Shown here: piece after piece, positions 17,652-26,285 of the stretch
Position numbering within the stretch: position 1 is the stretch's first letter
Layout: each line of letters begins with the position of its first letter
Origin: Mycobacteriales bacterium
GTDB lineage: Bacteria; Actinomycetota; Actinomycetes; Mycobacteriales; SCTD01
Assembly (NCBI GenBank): GCA_030697205.1
Contig: JAUYQP010000006.1
Coordinates: forward strand, 1-64,000
Length of the DNA: 64,000 bases
Direction: 5' to 3'
Notes under the pieces: generated by a model
The model's database searches: none
What the model was told of the DNA's origin: nothing
The model's input: the letters and a program-made list of their open reading frames with translations, nothing else
Program-made: the position numbers and the translations under genes

Positions 17652-18590
17652 ATGACGGTGCTCGACTCCGGTCCTGACACGGCCGCCCTGCTGGAGCAGG
17701 CCCGTCGCCACCTCGGCGGCGAGCCGGGTCCGCTGCGCGTCGGCCGTGACCCGGTCAACCTGCCGATGGTCCACCACTGGTGCCAGGCGCTCGGAGACGA
17801 CAACGCCGCCTACCTCGACGAGGCCTACGCCGCGGACACCCGCGGGCACCTGGTCGCGCCCCCCGGGATGCTGCAGACCTGGACGATGGACGCGCCGCGC
17901 GACCCCGAGGGCAGCGCCGCCAACGACGTCGTCATGCGGCTGCTCGACGAGGCCGGCTACACCAGCGTGGTCGCCGTCAACTACGAGCACGAGTACCACC
18001 GCGAGCTGCTCCACGGCGAGCTGGTCAGCGTCCGCTCGACCCCCGAGGACCTGTCGGAGGAGAAGAAGACCGCGTTGGGGCTCGGTGTCTTCACCACCGT
18101 CAAGCACGAGTACCTCGTCGGCGACGAGGTCGTCGGCATCGGCCGCATGCGCCTGCTGAAGTTCAAGCCTCCGGCCAAGGCGCCCGAGGTCGGGGTCCGC
18201 CCAGCCCCTGCGATCGGGCGCGACAACGCGTTCTTCTGGGAGGGCGTCGAGGCCGGCGAGCTGCGCATCGGCACCTGCCGCGCCTGCTCAACCCTGCACC
18301 ACCCGCCGCAGCCGATCTGCCGGTCCTGCGGCTCGACCGACATGAGCTTCACCGTGTCGAGCGGCAAGGGTGTCGTCTACAGCCACGTCACCCACCACTA
18401 TCCACCGCTGCCCGGCGTCGAGCGGCCCCACACCGTGCTGCTGGTCGAGCTCGAGGAGGGCGTCCGCCTCGTCAGCGAGTGGGCGGCTGGATCGCAGCCC
18501 GAGACCACCTACGTCGGACAGCCCGTGCAGGTGGCCTTCACCCCCGTCCCCGGCGGCGCGCTCCGCCCGACCTTCCGGCCGGCCTCATGA
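17652..18590 (+). CDS. chsH2: Steroid enoyl-CoA hydratase subunit ChsH2 (MaoC + DUF35)
   Basis: Two-domain protein of 312 residues. The N-terminal half is a MaoC-like hotdog domain with PPGMLQTW and VVAVNYEHEY. The C-terminal half (from about residue 190) is a DUF35 unit with a zinc ribbon (CRAC at about 211-214, then CRSC) and an OB fold. In M. tuberculosis the MaoC part pairs with ChsH1 to hydrate the 17-side-chain enoyl-CoA, and the DUF35 part docks the aldolase Ltp2. The order chsH2-chsH1-ltp2 is kept here with ATGA and GTGA overlaps. ATG at 17652 follows GGAGGT. Length matches the family (about 311). Confidence 0.95.
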   Translation: MTVLDSGPDTAALLEQARRHLGGEPGPLRVGRDPVNLPMVHHWCQALGDDNAAYLDEAYAADTRGHLVAPPGMLQTWTMDAPRDPEGSAANDVVMRLLDEAGYTSVVAVNYEHEYHRELLHGELVSVRSTPEDLSEEKKTALGLGVFTTVKHEYLVGDEVVGIGRMRLLKFKPPAKAPEVGVRPAPAIGRDNAFFWEGVEAGELRIGTCRACSTLHHPPQPICRSCGSTDMSFTVSSGKGVVYSHVTHHYPPLPGVERPHTVLLVELEEGVRLVSEWAAGSQPETTYVGQPVQVAFTPVPGGALRPTFRPAS

Positions 18591-18985
18591 CCACCACCGG
18601 AGTCGCCGTCGGCACGCAGCTGCCCGAGCTCGTCCTCGAGGCGAGCGTCCGCAACATCGTCGCGACCGCCATCGCGACCCGCGACTACCAGGACGTGCAC
18701 CACGACGTCGCGACGGCGCAGGCCAAGGGCAGCAAGACGATCTTCACCAACATCCTGACCAGCAACGGCTACGTCCTGCGCTACGTCACCGATTTCTTCG
18801 GTCCGCAGACGGTCATCAAGACCTCAAAGCTCCGGCTCGGCGTGCCCAACTACGCTGGCGACACGATGACGATGCGCGGCGAGGTGGCCGCGGTCGACGG
18901 GCCACTCGTCACCGTGAAGGTCGTCGGGTCCAACTCCCTCGGTGACCACGTGATCGCCAGCGTCACCGCAGAGGTCGCCCAGTGA
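18587..18985 (+). CDS. chsH1: Steroid enoyl-CoA hydratase subunit ChsH1 (MaoC)
   Basis: Single MaoC-like domain of 132 residues, about the length of M. tuberculosis ChsH1. The segment TRDYQDVHHDVATAQAKG carries the Asp and His that form the hydratase active site in this family; ChsH2 lacks them and acts as the partner subunit. It begins in the ATGA overlap with chsH2 and ends in a GTGA overlap with ltp2, so all three products are likely made in a fixed ratio. The reaction is hydration of the C17-20 enoyl-CoA before retro-aldol release of propionyl-CoA. Confidence 0.94.
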   Translation: MTTTGVAVGTQLPELVLEASVRNIVATAIATRDYQDVHHDVATAQAKGSKTIFTNILTSNGYVLRYVTDFFGPQTVIKTSKLRLGVPNYAGDTMTMRGEVAAVDGPLVTVKVVGSNSLGDHVIASVTAEVAQ

Positions 18986-20154
18986 GCCGCTCCTTCGCCC
19001 GACAGACCGCCATCGTCGGCATCGGCGCCACGGAGTTCTCCAAGGACAGCGGGCGCTCCGAGCTGCAGCTCGCCGGTGAGGCCGTGCTCGCGGCGGTGGC
19101 CGACGCGGGCCTGTCCCCGCGCGACGTCGACGGGCTGACGACCTTCACGATGGAGACCAACTCCGAGATCGAGGTCGCGAAGACCGCCGGGCTCGGTGAC
19201 CTCACCTTCTTCTCCAAGATCGGCTACGGCGGCGGCGCGGCCTGTGCCACCGTCCAGCAGGCGGCGATCGCGGTCGCGACCGGCGTCGCGGACACCGTCG
19301 TCTGCTACCGCGCCTTCAACGAGCGCAGCGGCCATCGCTTCGGCAGCGGCGCGGCGCGCAGCGAGCCGACCGCCGAGGGCATCGCGATGGGCTGGGTGTC
19401 GAGCTTCGGGCTGATGACCCCCGCGAGCTGGGTCGCGATGTTCGCCCAGCGCTACATGCACGAGTACGGCGCGACGTCGGCGGACTTCGGCGCCGTGGCC
19501 GTCGCGGACCGCAAGCACGCGGCGACCAACCCCAAGGCGTGGTTCTACGGCAAGCCGATCACGATCGAGGAGCACCAGGCCAGCCGCTGGATCGTCGACC
19601 CGCTGCACCTGCTCGACTGCTGCCAGGAGACCGACGGCGGTCAGGCCCTCGTCGTCACGACCCTCGAGCGCGCGCGTGACCTGCCTCAGGCTCCGGCCGT
19701 CATCGCCGGTGCGGCGCAGGGCTCGGCCCAGGGCCAGCAGTCGATGGTCAGCTACTACCGCGACGACATCGCCGGCCTCCCCGAGATGGGCCTCGTGGCG
19801 CAGCAGCTGTGGGCGCAGTCCGGCATCGGCCCCGACGACATCCAGACCGCCGTCGTCTACGACCACTTCACGCCCTTCGTGCTCCAGCAGCTCGAGGAGT
19901 TCGGCTTCTGCAAGCGCGGGGAGGCCAAGGACTTCATCGCCGGCGGGGCCATCGAGCTCGGCGGGCGACTGCCGGTCAACACCCACGGTGGCCAGCTCGG
20001 CGAGGCCTACCTGCACGGCATGAACGGCATCGCCGAGGCGGTCCGGCAGGTCCGCGGCACCGCCGTCAACCAGGTCCCGGACGTCGAGAACGTCCTCGTC
20101 ACAGCAGGGACGGGCGTGCCGACCAGCGGCTGCGTCGTCTCCGTCGACCGGTAA
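18982..20154 (+). CDS. ltp2: Retro-aldolase Ltp2
   Basis: Thiolase-fold protein (390 residues) that in this family works as an aldolase, cutting the hydroxylated C17 propionyl-CoA side chain to propionyl-CoA and a 17-ketosteroid. It has the N-terminal AIVGIGATEFSKDSGRSELQLA block. The thiolase nucleophile position lies in a GYGGGAACAT stretch unlike the NNNC of true thiolases, and a conserved Tyr occurs in VVYDHFTPFV. The GTG start overlaps the chsH1 stop. Its docking partner is the DUF35 half of ChsH2. Together the three genes rebuild the last turn of the mycobacterial igr pathway. Confidence 0.94.
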   Translation: MSRSFARQTAIVGIGATEFSKDSGRSELQLAGEAVLAAVADAGLSPRDVDGLTTFTMETNSEIEVAKTAGLGDLTFFSKIGYGGGAACATVQQAAIAVATGVADTVVCYRAFNERSGHRFGSGAARSEPTAEGIAMGWVSSFGLMTPASWVAMFAQRYMHEYGATSADFGAVAVADRKHAATNPKAWFYGKPITIEEHQASRWIVDPLHLLDCCQETDGGQALVVTTLERARDLPQAPAVIAGAAQGSAQGQQSMVSYYRDDIAGLPEMGLVAQQLWAQSGIGPDDIQTAVVYDHFTPFVLQQLEEFGFCKRGEAKDFIAGGAIELGGRLPVNTHGGQLGEAYLHGMNGIAEAVRQVRGTAVNQVPDVENVLVTAGTGVPTSGCVVSVDR

Positions 20155-20172
20155 CAAGGAAGAGAGAGCCAC

Positions 20173-21294
20173 GTGCGCACCGACCTGTCCGACTCGTTCG
20201 GCATCGACTTCGCGATGTTCGCCTTCAACTACCAGCCAGACGTCGTCATCGAGGTCTGCAAGGCCGGTGGCCTGGGCGTGCTCGGCGCGGTCCGCTTCAC
20301 CCCCGCGGAGCTGCGGGAGGCCCTGACCTACATCGAGGCCAACATCGGCGGTCGGCCCTACGGCGTCGACGTCGTCATGCCGGCCAAGACCGAGTTCAAG
20401 GCGGGCGCCGACGTCGAGTCCATGCACACGCTGCTCGAGGGGATGATCCCCCAGGAGCACAAGGACTTCGTGGAGTCCGTGCTCGACAAGTTCGAGGTGC
20501 CCAAGCTGCCCGAGGGTGAGTCGGCGGGCCGCGACCTGCTGTCGTGGAACGACACCGAGGCCCGCGAGCAGGTGGCGATCTCCCTGGAGCGGCCCGACGT
20601 CAAGCTCATCGTCAACGCGCTCGGCCCGCCCCCCAAGGACGTCGTCGAGCAGGCCCACCAGGCCGGTGTCCGCGTCGCGGCGCTGACCGGCCGCAAGGAC
20701 CACGCCCTCAAGCAGGTCGCCAACGACGTGGACATCATCGTCGCGCAGGGCACCGAGGCCGGTGGCCACAGCGGCGAGATCGCGACGATGGTGCTCGTGC
20801 CCGAGGTCGTCGAGGCAGTCGCCGGCCGCCCGGTGCTCGCGGCCGGCGGCATCGGCAGTGGCCGTCAGGTCGCCGCGGCGATGGCCCTCGGTGCGCAGGG
20901 CGTCTGGACCGGCTCGATGTGGCTCAACACCGTCGAGTGCGGCCAGCCCGAGGCGATGTACCGCAAGTTCCACGCCGCCGGCTCGCAGGACGCCGTACGC
21001 TCGCGCGCCTACACCGGCAAGCCCGCGCGCCAGCTGCGGACCGAGTGGACCGACGCGTGGGACGACCCGACCACCCCCGCGCCGCTCGGCATGCCGCTGC
21101 AGTTCATGCTGTGCGCCGAGGCGCAGGACCGCATCCGCCGGGCCGGCAAGGAGGAGCTCATGGGCACGCCGATCGGCCAGCTCGTCGGCTCCTTCAAGGA
21201 GGTGCGGACGGTGGCCGAGGTCATCGCGTCGGTGCTCGCCGACTACGAGACCTCCGTCGCCGCCCTGCCCCGGCTCAGCCCCGCCCGCGTCTGA
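20173..21294 (+). CDS. Nitronate monooxygenase-family flavoprotein
   Basis: FMN-dependent TIM-barrel protein of 373 residues. Typical features are KAGGLGVLGAVRFTPAEL near the N-terminus, the catalytic-His block VAQGTEAGGHSGEIATMVLVPEVV, and LAAGGIGSGRQVAAAMALGAQGVWTGS for phosphate binding. True nitronate oxidation is unlikely here; a steroid-pathway relative, IpdC, uses this fold for CoA-linked ring C/D chemistry, but this sequence does not look like IpdC. It starts 18 bases after ltp2 and 31 bases before the P450 start, so it belongs to the same unit. Function within sterol degradation is unknown. Confidence 0.85.
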   Translation: MRTDLSDSFGIDFAMFAFNYQPDVVIEVCKAGGLGVLGAVRFTPAELREALTYIEANIGGRPYGVDVVMPAKTEFKAGADVESMHTLLEGMIPQEHKDFVESVLDKFEVPKLPEGESAGRDLLSWNDTEAREQVAISLERPDVKLIVNALGPPPKDVVEQAHQAGVRVAALTGRKDHALKQVANDVDIIVAQGTEAGGHSGEIATMVLVPEVVEAVAGRPVLAAGGIGSGRQVAAAMALGAQGVWTGSMWLNTVECGQPEAMYRKFHAAGSQDAVRSRAYTGKPARQLRTEWTDAWDDPTTPAPLGMPLQFMLCAEAQDRIRRAGKEELMGTPIGQLVGSFKEVRTVAEVIASVLADYETSVAALPRLSPARV

Positions 21295-21325
21295 CCCGCT
21301 GACCGTCTGACAACCAGGAGAGACC

Positions 21326-22573
21326 ATGACCGCCCCCGTGGACGGCAAGCCCCGCTGCCCGGTCGACATCGACCTCATCGACCCCGACACCTTCGCCGAC
21401 GGCCTGCCGCTCGAGCAGTTCGCGACCATGCGCGAGCAGGCGCCGGTCTTCTGGCACGAGCAGGTCGGCAGCTGGGGTGACGGCTTCTGGGTCGTCACCC
21501 GCCACGCAGACGTGCAGGAGGTGTCGCGGCTGCCCGAGGTCTTCTCCTCGTGGGAGCGCGGGGCGCTGCTGCACACCGGCCCGGCGGAGGACGAGGAGAC
21601 CGCGCTGCAGATGACGCGGATGCTCATGCTCAACATGGACCCGCCGGAGCACTCGCACTACCGCAACATCGTGCAGCGGGCGTTCACGCCCCGCACCATC
21701 CGCGCCCTCGAGGACCGCCTCGTGGAGTTCGCCCACGAGATCGTCGACCGGGCCATCGCGAAGGGCAGCGGCGACTTCGTCAAGGACGTCGCCGCCGAGC
21801 TCCCGCTGCTGGCGATCTGCGAGCTCATCGGCATCCCGGCGGAGGACCGCACGACGATCTTCGACCTGTCGAACCGCCTCATCGGCTTCGACGACCCGGA
21901 GTTCCGCAACTCCCCGGAGGACGCGCAGATCGCCTCGGCGGAGATGTACATGTACGCCGACGGCATCGCCGCGTCCCGCCGCGAGTGCCCGATGGACGAC
22001 ATCGCGACCAAGCTGCTGCAGGCCGACGTGGACGGGACGGCTCTCACCCAGGAGCAGTTCGACGTCTTCTTCCTGCTGCTGTCGGTCGCCGGCAACGAGA
22101 CGACCCGCAACGCGATCAGCCACGGCATGCAGGCGTTCTTCGACAACCCCGACCAGTGGGAGCTGTTCAAGAAGGAGCGCCCGCTCGAGTCCGCGGTCGA
22201 GGAGATCATCCGCTGGGGCACGCCGGTCATCCAGTTCCAGCGCACCGCGCTGTCCGACTACGAGCTCGGCGGTCAGCAGATCAAGACCGGCGACCGCGTG
22301 GCCATCTACTACTCGGCGGCCAACCGTGACGAGACGGCCATCGACGCGCCGGACAGCTTCGACATCACCCGTGCGGACAACGAGCACGTCGCGTTCGGTG
22401 GCGGCGGGCCGCACTTCTGCCTGGGTGCCAACCTCGCCCGCGCCGAGGTCCGCATCATGTTCGACGTCATCGCCGACCGGATGCCCGACATCAAGCCGCT
22501 GGGTCCGCCGCGCACGCTGCGGTCGATGTTCATCAACGGCATCAAGGAGATCCCGGTCAGCTACACCGGCTGA
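21326..22573 (+). CDS. cyp125: Cytochrome P450, CYP125-like steroid C26/27-monooxygenase
   Basis: 415-residue soluble bacterial P450. The heme ligand is Cys365 in FGGGGPHFCLG; the I-helix motif AGNETT is at 255-260 and ExxR at 293-296. Stretches such as GFWVVTRHADVQEVSRLPEVFSSWERG, VAGNETTRN and NGIKEIPVSYTG match CYP125 and not CYP142 in my recollection. CYP125 oxidises the terminal methyl of the sterol side chain to the acid, the step before CoA ligation. It closes the chsH2-chsH1-ltp2-flavoprotein-P450 unit and is followed by a strong hairpin. The ferredoxin at 11550 is the likely electron donor. Confidence 0.9.
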   Translation: MTAPVDGKPRCPVDIDLIDPDTFADGLPLEQFATMREQAPVFWHEQVGSWGDGFWVVTRHADVQEVSRLPEVFSSWERGALLHTGPAEDEETALQMTRMLMLNMDPPEHSHYRNIVQRAFTPRTIRALEDRLVEFAHEIVDRAIAKGSGDFVKDVAAELPLLAICELIGIPAEDRTTIFDLSNRLIGFDDPEFRNSPEDAQIASAEMYMYADGIAASRRECPMDDIATKLLQADVDGTALTQEQFDVFFLLLSVAGNETTRNAISHGMQAFFDNPDQWELFKKERPLESAVEEIIRWGTPVIQFQRTALSDYELGGQQIKTGDRVAIYYSAANRDETAIDAPDSFDITRADNEHVAFGGGGPHFCLGANLARAEVRIMFDVIADRMPDIKPLGPPRTLRSMFINGIKEIPVSYTG

Positions 22574-22587
22574 CCCCCACTCGCGGT

Positions 22588-22613
22588 CGCGCCCGCCCAG
22601 GTGGGCGGGCGCG
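22588..22613. terminator. Hairpin terminator after the P450 gene
   Basis: A perfect 12-base inverted repeat (22588-22599 with 22602-22613) with only two bases between arms lies 14 bases after the P450 stop. It separates this unit from operator 7 and the next one. Confidence 0.72.
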
Positions 22614-22680
22614 GGCGGGAGCCTGCCCGGAGCCGCTCGCTCACGCGGTCCTGCTCCGTCGTACGAGCCTTGTCTGAAAC

Positions 22681-22694
22681 AAGAACGCGTTCTA
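22681..22694. promoter_or_regulatory. KstR-type operator 7
   Basis: AAGAACGCGTTCTA matches the motif except for the first base. It lies 36 bases upstream of the ATG of the fadD gene at 22731 and would control the long 22.7-31.4 kb operon. Confidence 0.78.
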
Positions 22695-22730
22695 GTGTCG
22701 CCGCCACAGCGCGACGAGGAGGAGTGACCG

Positions 22731-24284
22731 ATGGGTGATCTGGGCTTCTGGAACATCGCGGCACAGGACCCGGACCGGGTGGCGCTCGTGGAGCCCGACG
22801 GCACCGAGCACACGGCTGGCGAGCTGCTCGCGGCGACCAACCAGGTGGTCCACGGACTGCGGGCTGCAGGCCTGCAGCCGGGTGACGTCGTCTCGATGCT
22901 CGTCCCGAACTGCGTGGTCTTCGCCGAGGTGATGCTCGCCGTCCAGCAGGCCGGCTGGTACCTCGTGCCGATCAACTACCACCTGGTCGGTCCCGAGATC
23001 GCCTACATCGTCAACGACTCCGAGTCGAAGGCCTTCATCGTCCACGAGCGCTTCGCCACCGAGGCCCTGCGCGCGGCGGCCGAGATCAGCGTCCCTGCCG
23101 AGCACCGCTACTCGATCGGCACCGTCGAGGGCTTCCGGCCCTACAGCGAGCTCAAGGCCGGACAACCGACCACGCTGCCCGAGGACCGGGCGACCGGTCA
23201 GCTGATGAACTACACCAGCGGCACCACGGGAAAGCCCAAGGGCGTCAAGCGGCCGCTCCCGCCGATCAGCCCGGACGACATGGCGGAGATGGGCACCTTC
23301 CTGCACATGCTGTTCGGCATCCCGGCCAAGGACGGCAACGTGCACCTTACGGTCGCGCCGCTCTACCACACGGCTGTCGGCCAGTTCACGTTCAACGCCA
23401 TGCACTCCGGGCACGGCGTCGTGCTGATGGACCGGTGGACGCCCGAGGGCACCCTCGAGCTGATCCAGCGCTACAAGGTCACGACGAGCCACATGGTGCC
23501 GACCATGTTCCACCGCCTGCTGCAGCTGCCGGACGACGTCCGGAGCAGCTTCGACGTCAGCAGCCTGCGCACGATGATCCACTCGGCAGCGCCGTGCCCG
23601 GTGCCCACCAAGCACAAGATGCTCGAGTGGTGGGGCCCGGTCATCTGGGAGTACTACGCAGCGACCGAGGGCGGCGGCACGACCGCGAGCCCCGAGCAGT
23701 GGCTGAAGAAGCCCGGCACGGTCGGGACGGCCTGGCCCAACAGCGAGATCGTCATCCTCGACGACGAGGGCAACGACCTGCCTCCCGGCCAGATCGGCAC
23801 CGTCTGGATGAAGATGGGCGACCGCACCTTCGAGTACCACGGCGACGCCGAGAAGACGAAGAAGTCCTGGAACGAGCGGGGCTTCTTCACCGTCGGCGAC
23901 GCCGGCGAGATGGACGCCGACGGCTACCTCTTCCTGCGCGACCGCAAGGTCGACATGATCATCGCCGGCGGCGTGAACATCTACCCGGCGGAGACGGAGT
24001 CGGTGCTGCTGCAGCACCCGAAGGTCGGCGACTGCTGCGTCTTCGGCATCCCCGACGACGACACCGGCGAGGCGATCAAGGCGGTCGTGCAGCCGGCCGA
24101 GGGCGTCAGCACCGAGGGCCTCGAGAAGGAGCTGCTCGACTTCTGCTTCGAGAACCTCGCGAAGTTCAAGGTGCCCCGGTCGATCGACTTCCTCGACGAC
24201 TTCCCGCGTGACCCGAACGGCAAGGTCTACAAGCGCAAGCTCCGCGACCCGTACTGGGCCGGACGCTCGTCCCAGCTGGTCTGA
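22731..24284 (+). CDS. Acyl-CoA ligase (FadD-type AMP-forming)
   Basis: ATP-dependent ligase that activates a carboxylic acid to its CoA ester, 517 residues. The P-loop YTSGTTGKPKGVKR is near residues 162-175, the adenylate-binding EYYAATEG follows, then the FFTVGDAGEMDADGYL hinge region and the catalytic Lys in PNGKVYKRKL near the end. The ATG has GAGGAGGAG seven bases upstream. It opens an eight-gene operon behind operator 7 that also encodes FadD19-like and FadD17-like ligases. Three ligases in one operon suggest separate acids (sterol C26/27 acid, C24 or C22 acids). I cannot match it to a specific characterised FadD. Confidence 0.88.
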   Translation: MGDLGFWNIAAQDPDRVALVEPDGTEHTAGELLAATNQVVHGLRAAGLQPGDVVSMLVPNCVVFAEVMLAVQQAGWYLVPINYHLVGPEIAYIVNDSESKAFIVHERFATEALRAAAEISVPAEHRYSIGTVEGFRPYSELKAGQPTTLPEDRATGQLMNYTSGTTGKPKGVKRPLPPISPDDMAEMGTFLHMLFGIPAKDGNVHLTVAPLYHTAVGQFTFNAMHSGHGVVLMDRWTPEGTLELIQRYKVTTSHMVPTMFHRLLQLPDDVRSSFDVSSLRTMIHSAAPCPVPTKHKMLEWWGPVIWEYYAATEGGGTTASPEQWLKKPGTVGTAWPNSEIVILDDEGNDLPPGQIGTVWMKMGDRTFEYHGDAEKTKKSWNERGFFTVGDAGEMDADGYLFLRDRKVDMIIAGGVNIYPAETESVLLQHPKVGDCCVFGIPDDDTGEAIKAVVQPAEGVSTEGLEKELLDFCFENLAKFKVPRSIDFLDDFPRDPNGKVYKRKLRDPYWAGRSSQLV

Positions 24285-24298
24285 GAGGCAACGCACCC

Positions 24299-24748
24299 AT
24301 GGAAGACGTGCTCAGTGCTCCGCATGTCATGGAGTTCCCCTACACCCGCTCGACCGGCCCGGTCGTCGGTGCCTTCCTCACGGGGCTGAGGGACCGCAAG
24401 GTCCTCGGCGCCAAGGACAGCACCGGCCGGGTCGTCGTGCCCCCTCCCGAGTACGACGTGGCGACCGCGGCGCCGATCGACGCCGCCGCCCTGGTCGAGG
24501 TCGGTCAGGAGGGCGTCATCGAGAGCTGGTCGTGGAACCCCACGCCCCGTGACGGCAACCCCTTCGACCGGCCCTTCGCCTGGGCGCTGGTCACGCTCGA
24601 CGGTGCCGACACCGCGCTGCTCCACGCGGTGGACGCCCCCGCGGACGCCCTGGCCACCGGCCAGCGGGTCCGCATCCGCTGGGCCGACGAGACCGTCGGC
24701 TTCATCACCGACATCGCCTGCTTCGAGCCCGTGGGAGGCACGGCATGA
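24299..24748 (+). CDS. DUF35 OB-fold protein without zinc ribbon (aldolase partner)
   Basis: 149-residue OB-fold protein of the DUF35 family. It has no CxxC pairs, so the rubredoxin-like zinc ribbon is missing. The pattern GRVVVPPPEYD followed by an acidic beta barrel fits the family. It overlaps the next DUF35 gene as ATGA and both precede ltp3-ltp4. In mycobacteria the matching position holds one protein of about 300 residues (Rv3521), which I think contains both halves; here the halves are separate genes. Expected role: docking subunit for the Ltp3/Ltp4 aldolase. Confidence 0.8.
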   Translation: MEDVLSAPHVMEFPYTRSTGPVVGAFLTGLRDRKVLGAKDSTGRVVVPPPEYDVATAAPIDAAALVEVGQEGVIESWSWNPTPRDGNPFDRPFAWALVTLDGADTALLHAVDAPADALATGQRVRIRWADETVGFITDIACFEPVGGTA

Positions 24749-25233
24749 GCGAGCCCGTCACGGGGATCGTCAGTCCCATCCGCCTGGAGTACCGCTACAC
24801 CCCCGGTACCGCGCCGTCGCAGTTCCTGCGCGGCATGAAGGAGGGGCGCTTCCAGGGTCGCCGCTGCCCGAAGTGCACCAAGGTCTACTTCCCGCCGCGC
24901 GGCGGGTGCTCGATGTGTGGCGTGGAGTTCGCCGAGGCCGTCGACATCGCTGACACCGGCACGCTGGTCACCTACACGGTCGTCAACGTCAACTTCGCCA
25001 ACCGCGCGATCGAGCTCCCCTACGTCGCTGCCGAGGTCTGCTTCGACGGCGCTGACATCTCGACGTCGGTGCTGCTGCGCGGTGTCGCGGTGGACGAGGT
25101 CCGGCAGGGCATGCGCGTCAAGGCCGTCTGGCTCCCGAAGGAGCAGTGGGACTACAGCATGAGCAACATCGAGCACGTCGTGCCGATCGACGAGCCCGAC
25201 GCCGACTACGAGACCTACAAGGAGCTCCAGTGA
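24745..25233 (+). CDS. DUF35 zinc-ribbon/OB-fold protein (aldolase partner)
   Basis: 162-residue DUF35 protein with the full zinc ribbon: CPKC near residues 37-40 and CSMC near 53-56, followed by an OB-fold with TLVTYTVVNVNFANR. Proteins of this kind bind thiolase-fold aldolases and help place acyl-CoA, as shown for the ChsH2 C-domain with Ltp2. It overlaps the previous DUF35 gene (ATGA) and its stop overlaps the GTG of ltp3. Together with the zinc-less partner it probably forms the accessory part of an Ltp3-Ltp4 complex. Confidence 0.86.
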   Translation: MSEPVTGIVSPIRLEYRYTPGTAPSQFLRGMKEGRFQGRRCPKCTKVYFPPRGGCSMCGVEFAEAVDIADTGTLVTYTVVNVNFANRAIELPYVAAEVCFDGADISTSVLLRGVAVDEVRQGMRVKAVWLPKEQWDYSMSNIEHVVPIDEPDADYETYKELQ

Positions 25234-26285
25234 GAGACGTCGCGATCGTCTCGTTCGCGCAGCACGCCGCGCGCCGGGAGGAGACCCGCAACGAGGTCGA
25301 GATCCTGCTTCCGGTCGTGCGCGAGGCCATGGCCCCGACGGGTCTGACCACGCAGGACATGGGCTTCACCGTGTCGGGCTCGTGCGACTACCTCGCGGGT
25401 CAGGCGTTCGCCTTCGTGTCCGCGCTGGACGCGGTCGGACCGTGGCCGCCCATCTCGGAGTCGCACGTCGAGATGGACGGTGCGTGGGCGCTCTACGAGG
25501 CCTGGGTCCGGCTCCAGCACGGCGACATCGACACCGCCCTCGTCTACTGCTTCGGCAAGAGCTCGCCCGGTGACATCGGCCGGGTGCTCGCGCTGCAGCT
25601 CGACCCCTACGTCGTCGCGCCGATGTTCCCCGACTCGACGAGCCTCGCAGCGCTGCAGGCGCGCCAGCTGCTCGAGTCCGGCGCCATCACGGAGAAGGAC
25701 ATGGCGCGGGTCGTCGCCCGCAGCCGGCGCAACGCCGTGGGCAACCCCCACGCCCAGCTCTCCGGTGAGGTCGACGAGGCGGCACTGCTCGACGAGCCGA
25801 TGTACGCCGACCCCTTCCGCATGCACGACCTGCCGCCGATCAGCGACGGTGCGGCCGTCATGGTCCTCGCGGCCGGTGACCGCGCCCGCGAGCTGACCGA
25901 CAACCCCGTGTGGATTCGCGGCATCGACCACCGCATCGACCTGCAGAACGTCGGCGGCCGTGACCTGCGCACCGCGCCGAGCGCCCGGATCGCGGCCCAG
26001 AAGGCCGGGGTCACGGGCTCGGAGGACCTCGCCGAGCTGCATGCGCCGTACAGCTCCCAGGAGCTCCTGCTCACCCAGGAGCTGGGACTCGACGAGGGCC
26101 GGACCTCGATCAACCCCTCGGGAGGCGCGCTCGCCTCCAACCCCGTCATGGTCGCCGGCCTGGCGCGCATCGGCGAGGCCGCGATGCGCCTCGCGGCGGG
26201 TGACGGCCGCACGGCGGTCGCCCACGCGACCAGCGGTCCGTGCCTGCAGCAGAACCTCGTCACCGTCCTGGAGGTCTCCTCGTGA
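25230..26285 (+). CDS. ltp3: Thiolase-fold aldolase Ltp3
   Basis: 351 residues of thiolase fold. The position where a thiolase has its nucleophilic Cys reads ESHVEMDGAWAL, with no Cys, so simple thiolysis is unlikely. That fits Ltp3, which with Ltp4 was shown in Rhodococcus to be needed for C24-branched (plant) sterol side chains by retro-aldol cleavage. Other blocks: LPPISDGAAVMVLA and NPSGGALASNPVMVAG near the C-terminus. It lies between the DUF35 pair and ltp4 with GTGA-type overlaps on both sides. Length is a little below the mycobacterial homologue (about 394). Confidence 0.88.
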   Translation: MRDVAIVSFAQHAARREETRNEVEILLPVVREAMAPTGLTTQDMGFTVSGSCDYLAGQAFAFVSALDAVGPWPPISESHVEMDGAWALYEAWVRLQHGDIDTALVYCFGKSSPGDIGRVLALQLDPYVVAPMFPDSTSLAALQARQLLESGAITEKDMARVVARSRRNAVGNPHAQLSGEVDEAALLDEPMYADPFRMHDLPPISDGAAVMVLAAGDRARELTDNPVWIRGIDHRIDLQNVGGRDLRTAPSARIAAQKAGVTGSEDLAELHAPYSSQELLLTQELGLDEGRTSINPSGGALASNPVMVAGLARIGEAAMRLAAGDGRTAVAHATSGPCLQQNLVTVLEVSS

